From contig CP101406.1 of the NCBI GenBank assembly GCA_024758765.1, forward strand, positions 3,286,001 through 3,350,000: a DNA stretch of 64,000 nt, in the 5' to 3' direction. Of this stretch, positions 39,294 to 46,741 are shown one piece after another (position 1 is the first letter of the stretch; every line of letters begins with the position of its first letter). The notes beneath the pieces were generated by a model. That model searched no databases. It was not told the origin of the DNA and worked only from the letters and a program-made list of their open reading frames with translations. A program made the translations under genes and the position numbers. The stretch is from Mycobacterium sp. SVM_VP21 (lineage in GTDB: Bacteria; Actinomycetota; Actinomycetes; Mycobacteriales; Mycobacteriaceae).

Positions 39294-40552
39294 TCGAATG
39301 GTCCGACACCGACGAGCTAATCCGGGACAGCGTCCGGGAATTCATCGACCGGGAGGTTCGGCCGAACCTCGACGCACTGGAGAGCGGCGAACTGCCGCCG
39401 TATCCGATCCTGCGGAAGCTGTTCGCCGACTTCGGGATCGACGTGCTCGCGGCCGAAGCCATCAAAAGCCGACTGGAAAGGGCGCACGCAAGGCAGACGG
39501 CCGAAGGCGAGAGCAAGCCGTCCGCGTCGTCGGGGGGCGGCTCGGGTGATCTGGGTGCGCAGGCCTCGATGGGGTTGATCCTGGTCAGCGAACTCGCCGG
39601 CGTCAGTTTGGGATTGGTCGCCGCGGTCGGTGTCAGTCTCGACCTGGGAGCGGCGACGATCATGTCGCGCGGTACCTTGGCGCAGCAGGAACGCTGGTTG
39701 CCGGAGCTGGTCACCTTGGAGAAGATCGCCGCCTGGGCGATCACCGAGCCGGATGCCGGCTCCGACGCGTTCGGTGGGATGAAGACCACCGTGCGACGCG
39801 ATGGTGCTGGGGATGGGGCCTACATCCTCAACGGCCAGAAGACGTTCATCACCAACGGTCCCTACGCCGACACCCTCATCGTCTACGCCAAGCTCGATGA
39901 ACAGGACGGCGCCGATCCGCGCACCCGCAAGGTGCTCACCTTCGTCCTCGACGCCGGTATGCCGGGCCTGACCCAGGGCAAGCCGTTCAAGAAGATGGGC
40001 ATGCACTCCTCGCCGACCGGTGAGTTGTTCTTCGACGACGTGCGGCTGGGCCGAGACCGGCTGCTGGGCGAGACCGAACAGCACACCGGCGGCGACGGGC
40101 GTGACAGTGCCCGGGCCAACTTCGTCGCCGAACGGGTCGGGGTGGCCGCCCTGGCGCTGGGAATCATCAACGAGTGCCATCGGCTCTGCGTCGACTACGC
40201 CAAGAGCCGCACCCTGTGGGGCCAGAACATTGGGCAGTTCCAGCTGATCCAACTCAAGCTGGCCAAGATGGAGGTGGCCCGGATCAACGTGCAGAACATG
40301 GTGTTCCAGACTCTGGAGAAGGCCAAGCGCGGCAAGATCCCGACGCTGGCCGAGGCATCGGCGATCAAGCTGTACTCCTCGGAGGCGGCCACCGAGGTCG
40401 CGATGGAGGCGGTGCAGCTGTTCGGCGGCAACGGCTACATGACCGAATACCGGGTGGAACAGCTGGCGCGCGACGCCAAGTCGCTGATGATCTACGCCGG
40501 CAGCAACGAGGTTCAGGTCACCCACATCGCCAAAGGCTTGCTCAGCGGGTGA
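39290..40552 (+). CDS. fadE21: Acyl-CoA dehydrogenase FadE21-like
   Basis: FAD enzyme that desaturates acyl-CoA at the alpha-beta position. 420 residues. It has WAITEPDAGSDAFGG, the FITNGPYADTLIV segment and the C-terminal LFGGNGYMTEYRVEQLARDAK. The usual catalytic Glu position of short/medium-chain enzymes (Y-E-G-T) reads YAGSNE here. A Glu in FVAERVG near residue 285 could be the base, as in isovaleryl- and long-chain enzymes. An unusual Ser/Gly-rich insertion lies at about 68-90. Start overlaps the SDR gene (ATGA). Confidence 0.9.
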   Translation: MIEWSDTDELIRDSVREFIDREVRPNLDALESGELPPYPILRKLFADFGIDVLAAEAIKSRLERAHARQTAEGESKPSASSGGGSGDLGAQASMGLILVSELAGVSLGLVAAVGVSLDLGAATIMSRGTLAQQERWLPELVTLEKIAAWAITEPDAGSDAFGGMKTTVRRDGAGDGAYILNGQKTFITNGPYADTLIVYAKLDEQDGADPRTRKVLTFVLDAGMPGLTQGKPFKKMGMHSSPTGELFFDDVRLGRDRLLGETEQHTGGDGRDSARANFVAERVGVAALALGIINECHRLCVDYAKSRTLWGQNIGQFQLIQLKLAKMEVARINVQNMVFQTLEKAKRGKIPTLAEASAIKLYSSEAATEVAMEAVQLFGGNGYMTEYRVEQLARDAKSLMIYAGSNEVQVTHIAKGLLSG

Positions 40553-40589
40553 GCGCTGATTCGGCTGCTCCGATGCGCCGGTTAACGCC

Positions 40590-41021
40590 TCAACTGTAAA
40601 GCTGCTCGAATCGCTTGATCGATCCCTCGATGTCGCCCTTGACGGCGCGGGCGGCGGCCGCCCCGATCGGCCCGAACAGCGCCCGGCCGCCCAGGTCCAT
40701 CCGCAGAACGAACTTCGATCCCGTTGCGGCGGGGCTGATCGCCAATGTCAGTGCGTACTTGGTGCCGCCCACGCCGTCGCCGGTCAGCTCCAGCAGTGCG
40801 GGTGGGGCGAACTTGCGGACCGTCCAGGTGACCCGGTTGCGCATGCCCTTGGCTCCCGCCACCCCGACCAACGTGGTTCCGGCGGTGAGCTCGGCCGGGA
40901 TCTCGCAGCGCCAGCCCTGGTGCAGGGACAGCCAGTCGCCCAGCTCGGCCAAATTCGACGCGTGGGCCCAGGCTTCGCCCGGCGGCAGTGACAGTTCGCG
41001 GGACAGCTCAAGTTTCGCCAT
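40590..41021 (-). CDS. SRPBCC family protein (CoxG/RatA-like)
   Basis: 143-residue START-like fold protein: MAKLELSRELSLPPGEAWAH at the N-terminus, AELGDWLSLHQGWRCEIP, a glycine-rich strand, and a long C-terminal helix ending GDIEGSIKRFEQLYS. The family binds hydrophobic ligands. It belongs to the same broad family as the frameshifted gene at 37076 and could share its ligand. It is divergent from the AraC gene, 56 bp apart. Function unknown. Confidence 0.82.
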   Translation of the reverse strand: MAKLELSRELSLPPGEAWAHASNLAELGDWLSLHQGWRCEIPAELTAGTTLVGVAGAKGMRNRVTWTVRKFAPPALLELTGDGVGGTKYALTLAISPAATGSKFVLRMDLGGRALFGPIGAAAARAVKGDIEGSIKRFEQLYS

Positions 41022-41077
41022 TGGCCGATCGTAGGGCCGACGGTGTTTGCTGACACAAATTTGATAGATTCGGACAT

Positions 41078-42115
41078 GTGTCGATCGGCGGTGCCGCGCA
41101 GGCGGATTGGGACATTCCGCGGCCGGTGGCGACCTGTCGACATCTTCTGGAGGCTGCTCGCCTACATGGCATCGATGCGGCGGATTGCCTAGCCGATACC
41201 GGTGTCACGCCCGCCGACATCGATGACAGTGCGACCGAGGTCCAAGCAGGCCAGGAGCTCGCGATCCTGCGAAACATTCTCGGCCGGGTAAAAGATCCAC
41301 ACGAGTTCGCGCGTGACGTCGGTCTGCAGTACAACTTCGCCAATACCGGCGTGCTCGGCTATGCGCTGCTGGCGAGCCCGACGTTGGGCGATGCGGTCAA
41401 CCTGGCCTGTCGGTACGCGACATTGTCGTCGACGTTTCTGCGGCTGAGTCGCCATGACACCCCCGACGGCGCCGTTCTCGTGTTCGACGACAGTGCCGTG
41501 CCCGCTGACGTTCGGGGTTTCATGATGGAACGGGATCTGTTCGCGCTGACCAGCATGGTGCCGTTGTTGATCGGCCAGCTGAGCTCGGACACTCCAATCA
41601 AGGTTGAATTGCCGGGTATCGACTTTCCGGCCGGACGTCTCGAGTTTCCCGGGGTGACAATTGAACTCGACGTGGCCGCGACACGCAGCGCGATCACCCT
41701 TCCCTTCGAATTGCTGGAACTTCCGATGCCGGCGGCGGACACGGCCGCGGCCGAGGCGTGTGCGAAGGAGTGCGAAGAGCTCTTGCAGACGCGTCGTCGG
41801 CGTCGTGGAATCGCCGCGCAGGTGCGTTCTCGGCTGGTCCGCGATCCCGGAGTGTTGCCGTCGATGGCGGTGATCGCCGACGAACTGTGCATCACCGAGC
41901 GCACCCTGCATCGTCGCCTGCTGGCCGAACACACCAGCTACCGGGCGCTGGTGGACGAGGTGCGGGTGACCTTGGCGGTGGCCATGCTTGATTCGGGCCT
42001 CAACGTCGAGGAAACGGCCCGGCAACTGGGGTATTCGGAGACGGCCGCCTTCAGTCGTGCCTTCATCCGGTGGGCCGGAACGCCGCCCAGCAAGCACCGG
42101 GGCCGCCGGCCCTGA
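41078..42115 (+). CDS. AraC family regulator (arabinose-binding-like N domain)
   Basis: 345 residues. The N-terminal two-thirds match the PF12625 ligand-binding domain seen in OruR/Rv1395-type regulators (DPHEFARDVGLQYNFANTGV, LGYALLASPTLGDAVNL). The C-terminal HTH_18 domain at about 245-340 has the recognition part MAVIADELCITERTLHRRL and VEETARQLGYSETAAFSRAF. The start is GTG 41078. The next gene on the same strand (a PF10118 hydrolase) is the likely target. Confidence 0.88.
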   Translation: MSIGGAAQADWDIPRPVATCRHLLEAARLHGIDAADCLADTGVTPADIDDSATEVQAGQELAILRNILGRVKDPHEFARDVGLQYNFANTGVLGYALLASPTLGDAVNLACRYATLSSTFLRLSRHDTPDGAVLVFDDSAVPADVRGFMMERDLFALTSMVPLLIGQLSSDTPIKVELPGIDFPAGRLEFPGVTIELDVAATRSAITLPFELLELPMPAADTAAAEACAKECEELLQTRRRRRGIAAQVRSRLVRDPGVLPSMAVIADELCITERTLHRRLLAEHTSYRALVDEVRVTLAVAMLDSGLNVEETARQLGYSETAAFSRAFIRWAGTPPSKHRGRRP

Positions 42116-42195
42116 CGGCCGGCTGTCCGAAAACATCAAATCCTTGTCCGGCTCGCTCATTCCGCCGGCCGGGCAACCGACCTAGCGTCGTCGAC

Positions 42196-43080
42196 ATGAC
42201 GAACGTGATGACATACCCGGCTGTCCGACGACTGAACTTCGGGTTCGGTGAACAGCCCGACGGCAACCGGTACTTCGCCGACGGCAGCATCGTGTTCAGC
42301 CATCTGGTGGCCATCTTGTCGGCGATCTTCCCGCCCGGCGAGGACATCTTCGTGCGCTCGGTGCGCCGCTACTCCGGCCAGCTTGCGGACCCCGATCTGG
42401 CCAAGCGCGTGGCCGGCTTCATCGGGCAGGAGAAGACGCACGGCCTGCAGCATCGTGAGCTCAACGAGCAACTCGCGGCCATGGGTTATCCGACCGCATG
42501 GTTCGAGTATCTGCTGCAGAGCACCGAGCGCATGGAGAAGTTCCTCGACAAGCAGTACCCCAGCCCGGACCGGCTGCCCCGCCTTCGCCACTTCTTCCTC
42601 GGATTCACGGTGGCTGCAGAACATTTCACCGCGGTGTGGGCCGAGAACATCCTCAAGCGCCCGGCGGTCCAGGCGATGATGTATGACCCCGAGATCCGCA
42701 ATCTGCTGAATTGGCATGCGCTCGAAGAGCTGGAGCACAAGTCGGTCGCGTTCGACGTGTACCGGGCTGTGGGCGTTCCGGAGTCAACCCGCATCCGGTG
42801 GATGCGCTTCGCGCAGAACTGTGGAATCCCGATTCTGGTGCTGTTCTCCTGGCTCTCGATTGCCACCACCGATGTCGAGGGTCGTCGTCAACCGTTCCGG
42901 ATCCTCAAGGAGACGGTGCAGATGCTGCGCAACCCGATGTGGAAGGGCTTCTACTCCGACATGCGGCCGTTCAAGCGGCGGGATTTTCATCCGGACCAGA
43001 TCGACACCGCCGAACTCATCACCTACTGGCAGCAGGAACTCTTCGGGGCTGAGGGTCAGCTGGCGGCGCACGTGAAGTGA
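42196..43080 (+). CDS. PF10118 metal-dependent hydrolase-like protein (first paralogue)
   Basis: 294-residue protein of the 'predicted metal-dependent hydrolase' family, probably a ferritin-like di-metal helical bundle. The metal motifs are visible: EKTH at 79-82, AEHF near 141-144 and EELEHK at 177-182, plus two hydrophobic segments (IPILVLFSWLSIA) near the membrane-facing end. The start is ATG 42196. A second copy of this family lies at 53217. In mycobacteria the family is often beside lipid or steroid genes. Reaction unknown. Confidence 0.85.
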   Translation: MTNVMTYPAVRRLNFGFGEQPDGNRYFADGSIVFSHLVAILSAIFPPGEDIFVRSVRRYSGQLADPDLAKRVAGFIGQEKTHGLQHRELNEQLAAMGYPTAWFEYLLQSTERMEKFLDKQYPSPDRLPRLRHFFLGFTVAAEHFTAVWAENILKRPAVQAMMYDPEIRNLLNWHALEELEHKSVAFDVYRAVGVPESTRIRWMRFAQNCGIPILVLFSWLSIATTDVEGRRQPFRILKETVQMLRNPMWKGFYSDMRPFKRRDFHPDQIDTAELITYWQQELFGAEGQLAAHVK

Positions 43081-43103
43081 GGGCGGTGCCGTTAGTCAGA
43101 TGC

Positions 43104-43769
43104 TCAGTGCGTGCCCGAGGCCGCCGGCAGTGGAAACAGTCCGAGGAACCGGACCGCGATGTCCGTCTGACCGGTGATCTTTGCGGCGCCGGTCTGCAGG
43201 GCGTCATCCAGTGGTTGGCCGCCGTAGAGCAGGCCGGCCAAAGTCGTCCGGTCCGTGATGAGCGTCGCAGCCGGTGCTACGGCTTCCCCTCGGCCCACCT
43301 GTAGCTCGCAGTCGGCGATAGCGATTCGGTATGCGATATCGCCCAGTCGCAGCTCCAGAGTCGCGCTAAATCCTTGTGCCGCCTGTGGATTGAACAGCGC
43401 CCGCAGCGACAATGCGAGGGAATCGGTACTGCTGTCGGCGGCCGGGTTGAGCGACGCCGATCGGCTGCCCCATCGTCCCAGGGCAATGACAACCGGTTCC
43501 AGCTCTGCGCCTCGGTCTGTCAGCTCGTAGACCTGAGCGGCGGCGGGCGGGGGGAGGGTGCGCTGCTGCACGACGCCGGCCTCGGTCAGTTCGCGTAGGC
43601 GCTGCGCGAGCACATCAGGGCTCACGGCCGGCAAGCCGGCTCGTAGGTCGGTGAACCGTTTCGGGCCCAGCAGCAGCTCGCGCACGATCAGCAGCGCCCA
43701 TCGTTCGCCGACGAGATCGAGCGCATGCGCCACCGCGCAACCCTCGTTGTACTTACGTTTCTGCGCCAT
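43104..43769 (-). CDS. HxlR family regulator with C-terminal SCP2-like domain
   Basis: About 221 residues. A winged helix-turn-helix (about 1-95: KRKYNEGCAVAHALDLVGER, then LLLGPKRFTDLRAGLP) is followed by an SCP2/sterol-carrier-like domain (FSATLELRLGDIAYRIAIAD, ending VRFLGLFPLP), so a lipid may be the signal. ATG 43769 is chosen for the family start; 43793 would add eight residues. It is divergent from a four-helix membrane protein, with a palindromic operator between them. Confidence 0.87.
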   Translation of the reverse strand: MAQKRKYNEGCAVAHALDLVGERWALLIVRELLLGPKRFTDLRAGLPAVSPDVLAQRLRELTEAGVVQQRTLPPPAAAQVYELTDRGAELEPVVIALGRWGSRSASLNPAADSSTDSLALSLRALFNPQAAQGFSATLELRLGDIAYRIAIADCELQVGRGEAVAPAATLITDRTTLAGLLYGGQPLDDALQTGAAKITGQTDIAVRFLGLFPLPAASGTH

Positions 43770-43813
43770 CGGATGCCAGCGTACCTGCGCCATGGTCCGC
43801 TATCCAAAATTAA

Positions 43814-43832
43814 TAGTTGGTAATTCCAACTA
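43814..43832. promoter_or_regulatory. TAGTTGG-N5-CCAACTA operator
   Basis: A perfect 7 bp inverted repeat (43814-43820 and 43826-43832) around TAATT lies between the divergent hxlR gene and the membrane protein gene, in an AT-rich stretch. Symmetric sites of this size are usual for HxlR proteins, so it should mediate autorepression and control of the neighbour. Confidence 0.6.
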
Positions 43833-43884
43833 AGTAGTAGTACTGTCCGAATATGCCTGATTGTCCAGCTGAGGGGGTTGACGG

Positions 43885-44331
43885 ATGACCATCGCGACCG
43901 AGTCGGCGGGCAAGCTCGCGGCGCTCAAGTTCTTCCTGCGCGTTTACGGTGTGCTCACGCTGACCATCATGACGTTGCTCTTCGTCGGATTCATGGTTCA
44001 GACACCGCTGCTTGCCGAACACGGCGGAGCGCTGAATTGGACCATTTGGAACGACGTACGGTTCGGCCACGACCATGCGCACGTCCCGCCGATGCTCTTC
44101 ATCGTCTACATCGTGTGGGGGGTATTCATGCTCCGCGCGTCCCGTAACCCGCAGGACTACACGTCGTTCCTCGACTTCACGATGTGGGCCAACCTGGCCC
44201 ACGGTGCCCTGATGGCCGCCCAGGCTGCGACGGACATCGATCGATACTGGAGCAAGTTCTTGACCGACATCCCATTCATGTTGGTCCTTGCTTTGGGGAT
44301 ATATCTCCTACGGCCCGCAATGCGGAAGTAG
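43885..44331 (+). CDS. Small four-helix membrane protein
   Basis: 148 residues with four hydrophobic segments (about 21-42, 69-85, 100-115, 127-142). FVGFMVQTPLLAEHGG and FGHDHAHVPP lie in the first loop, where three His are close together. It resembles DUF6632-type mycobacterial proteins. The start is ATG 43885, after GAGGGGGTTGACGG. Regulation by the divergent HxlR protein is likely from the shared intergenic operator. Function unknown. Confidence 0.72.
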   Translation: MTIATESAGKLAALKFFLRVYGVLTLTIMTLLFVGFMVQTPLLAEHGGALNWTIWNDVRFGHDHAHVPPMLFIVYIVWGVFMLRASRNPQDYTSFLDFTMWANLAHGALMAAQAATDIDRYWSKFLTDIPFMLVLALGIYLLRPAMRK

Positions 44332-44343
44332 GTGACGGCCGAC

Positions 44344-45036
44344 CTAGTCGACCACCCAGATTGCCTGGGCGGCAGGACTTCCCAGATCAATAGTGACTTG
44401 CTCGCGGTCGGGCCCTTCGACGCCTACCGAGATGATTCCGGCGAAGTCGCGGCGAGTCAGCACCCGTAAGCGAGCGTCCAGGCTGATGCCCACCTGGGCG
44501 AAGTAGCGCAGCATCTCCGGATCGTTGTCGGAAATACGGGCCACCGTGCCGGTCTCACCGTCGGCGCACGCCCACAATTGCCGGGCGGGGGGAGTGGGCA
44601 CCTGCCCGTCCGGTGCCGGGATCGGGTCACCGTGCGGGTCGCGCTGCGGGAAGCCCAGTTTGGCGTCGATGCGCGCGATCAGCCGGTCGGACACCGCGTG
44701 CTCGAGGACTTCGGCCTCGTCGTGCACCTCGTCCCAGCCATAGCCGAGTTCACACACCAGGAAGGTCTCGATCAGCCGGTGCCGGCGCACCATCGCCAGT
44801 GCGGCGCGGCGTCCGTCATGGGTCAGCGTCACCGCACCGTACTTCTCGTGGTCCACCAAGCCCGCGTCGGCGAGCTTGCGGATCGACTCCGAGGCGGTGC
44901 TGGCGGACACGCCGATCTTCTCCGCCAGCATCTTTGTGCTGACCTTGTCGGGTGACCATTCCTGGGCGGTCCAGATGACTTTCAGATAGTCCTGGGCCAC
45001 GCTGCTCAGCCCATCCGACTGCTCCCAAGGGCTCAC
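44344..45036 (-). CDS. sirR: DtxR/MntR-family metal-dependent repressor SirR
   Basis: 230-residue metal-responsive repressor, the probable manganese or iron sensor (Rv2788 orthologue by recall). The helix-turn-helix is at about 10-65 (SSVAQDYLKVIWTAQEW, MLAEKIGVSASTASESIRKL). The metal/dimer domain is at 70-145 (RRHRLIETFLVCELGYGWDE, EAEVLEHAVSDRL), with a C-terminal FeoA/SH3-like domain. The start is GTG 45036. The open frame continuing further upstream is antisense to ribF and not real. Confidence 0.92.
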   Translation of the reverse strand: MSPWEQSDGLSSVAQDYLKVIWTAQEWSPDKVSTKMLAEKIGVSASTASESIRKLADAGLVDHEKYGAVTLTHDGRRAALAMVRRHRLIETFLVCELGYGWDEVHDEAEVLEHAVSDRLIARIDAKLGFPQRDPHGDPIPAPDGQVPTPPARQLWACADGETGTVARISDNDPEMLRYFAQVGISLDARLRVLTRRDFAGIISVGVEGPDREQVTIDLGSPAAQAIWVVD

Positions 45037-45060
45037 AACGGGACAGTTTAGGCTGTCCTG

Positions 45061-46038
45061 GTGCAGCGGTGGCGGGGGCAGGATGAGATCCCCACAGACT
45101 GGGGCAGGTGCGTGCTCACCATCGGCGTGTTCGACGGTGTGCATCGCGGACATGCGGAACTGATCACCCATGCGGTGAAGGCCGGGCAGGCGCGCGGCGT
45201 ACCGACGGTGCTGATGACCTTCGATCCGCATCCGATGGAGGTTGTCTATCCCGGCAACCACCCGGCGCAGCTCACCACGCTGGCGCGCCGCGCCGAGCTG
45301 GTCGAGCGGTTCGGCATCGACGTGTTCCTGGTGATTCCGTTCACGCCCGAATTCATGAAGCTCACCCCGGACCGCTACATCCACCAACTGCTGGTCGAAC
45401 ACTTGCACGTGGTGGAGGTGGTGGTGGGGGAGAACTTCACCTTCGGCCGCAAGGCGGCCGGCAACGTCGAGACGCTGCGCCGCGCCGGCGAGCAGTTCGG
45501 GTTCGGGGTCGAATCGGTGTCGCTGGTGGCCGAGCGCGCCGACGCCGCCCAGTCGGTCACCTTCTCCTCGACCTACATCCGGTCCTGTGTGGACGCCGGC
45601 GATGTGGCGGCGGCTGCCGAGGCGCTGGGCCGGCCGCACCGGGTCGAGGGACTGGTGGTGCGCGGTGACGGCCGCGGGCGCGGCCTGGGCTTCCCGACCG
45701 CCAACGTGGCGCCGTCGGCCTTTGCGGCGATTCCGGCCGACGGGGTGTACGCGGCATGGTTCACCGTCTTGGGGCACGGCCAGGTGCCCGGCACGGTGGT
45801 CGCCGGTCAACGCTGCCGGGCCGCGGTGTCGGTGGGCACTAATCCGACATTTTCCGGGCGGGCGCGCACCGTGGAGGCGTTCGTGATCGACGAAACCGCC
45901 GACCTGTACGGGCAGCGCGTCGCCGTCGACTTCGTCAGCCGCATCCGGGGCCAGGAGAAGTTCGACTCGGTGGCGGACCTGGTGGCGGTGATGAACACCG
46001 ACGTCGAGAAGACCCGCGGGCTGCTCTCCGGCGACTGA
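45061..46038 (+). CDS. ribF: Riboflavin kinase / FAD synthetase
   Basis: Bifunctional enzyme that phosphorylates riboflavin to FMN and adenylates FMN to FAD. 325 residues. The N-terminal FAD synthetase half has TIGVFDGVHRGHAELI and STYIRSCVDAGDV. The C-terminal kinase half has RGDGRGRGLGFPTANV, GVYAAW and SVGTNPTFSG. The start is GTG 45061, 24 bp from the divergent sirR start. Confidence 0.95.
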   Translation: MQRWRGQDEIPTDWGRCVLTIGVFDGVHRGHAELITHAVKAGQARGVPTVLMTFDPHPMEVVYPGNHPAQLTTLARRAELVERFGIDVFLVIPFTPEFMKLTPDRYIHQLLVEHLHVVEVVVGENFTFGRKAAGNVETLRRAGEQFGFGVESVSLVAERADAAQSVTFSSTYIRSCVDAGDVAAAAEALGRPHRVEGLVVRGDGRGRGLGFPTANVAPSAFAAIPADGVYAAWFTVLGHGQVPGTVVAGQRCRAAVSVGTNPTFSGRARTVEAFVIDETADLYGQRVAVDFVSRIRGQEKFDSVADLVAVMNTDVEKTRGLLSGD

Positions 46039-46165
46039 CCGCCGGCACTGTCGGTCCTGGATTGGGTTCAGCGCCCCCGTCGCTGCTAGACTCGCCCCTC
46101 GGTGTGCTGCAGTCCGCGGTGGCCACCGACTTGATATTCGCGGGACCGATTGATGGAGATTTGTC

Positions 46166-46435
46166 GTGGCGCTGACCGTCGAGCAGAAAAAAGAGATCCT
46201 GGCCAACTACGGCCTGCACGAGACGGACACCGGCTCGCCCGAAGCTCAGGTCGCCCTGCTGACCAAGCGGATCGTCGACCTCACCGAGCACCTCAAGAAG
46301 CACAAGCACGACCACCACTCCCGTCGCGGCCTGCTGCTGCTGGTCGGTCGGCGTCGTCGTCTGCTCAAGTACCTGACCGCGACCGACGTGGCGCGCTACC
46401 GCTCGCTCATCGAGCGCCTCGGCCTGCGTCGCTGA
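46166..46435 (+). CDS. rpsO: 30S ribosomal protein S15
   Basis: 89 residues, the universal length of S15, which binds 16S rRNA helices 20-22 early in 30S assembly. Family text: [42 protein letters not shown]. The start is GTG 46166. It is followed by pnp, the conserved rpsO-pnp order, but without the lppU gene seen between them in M. tuberculosis. Confidence 0.96.
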   Translation: MALTVEQKKEILANYGLHETDTGSPEAQVALLTKRIVDLTEHLKKHKHDHHSRRGLLLLVGRRRRLLKYLTATDVARYRSLIERLGLRR

Positions 46436-46741
46436 CGACGAACCGGGCCGGCGTCAGCCGCCTCCGTGTAGAGTGAGGCCGTCCCGGGCCGCCTAGGCCC
46501 GGACATCGGTGTGGCCCCCGCATCCGCGTGTGCCACTCCGGCGCGTCACGACGGGACACGTTCCTGCGATCAGCCAGACCTGAGTCGGGCGGTCTTCGGT
46601 AGTGGCAGCCGGGTCTGACAGCACGTCTTAAAAGATCCGGCCGCTTCGATCGACGACCGTAGCCGCATCCAGGTCCAGCGCTGACGCACGTCCGACGTTG
46701 CGAAACAGCTGAACAAACCAGGAAAGGCCGTACGGGCTTTT
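46436..46741 (+). other. rpsO-pnp intergenic leader
   Basis: 306 bp without a gene. A GC-rich hairpin at about 46481-46504 (GTCCCGGGCC, loop GCCTA, GGCCCGGAC, one bulge) may end or process the rpsO transcript. Just before pnp, AGGAAAGG is about 15 bases from the ATG, separated by the near-palindrome AAAGGCCGTACGGGCTTT. If folded, it would bring the ribosome site closer to the start. In enteric bacteria the pnp leader mediates autoregulation; here that is inference. Confidence 0.45.

Noticed and set aside
44344..46206. 620-codon reading of sirR
   Set aside because: The extension is antisense to ribF; SirR itself is 230 residues from GTG 45036.
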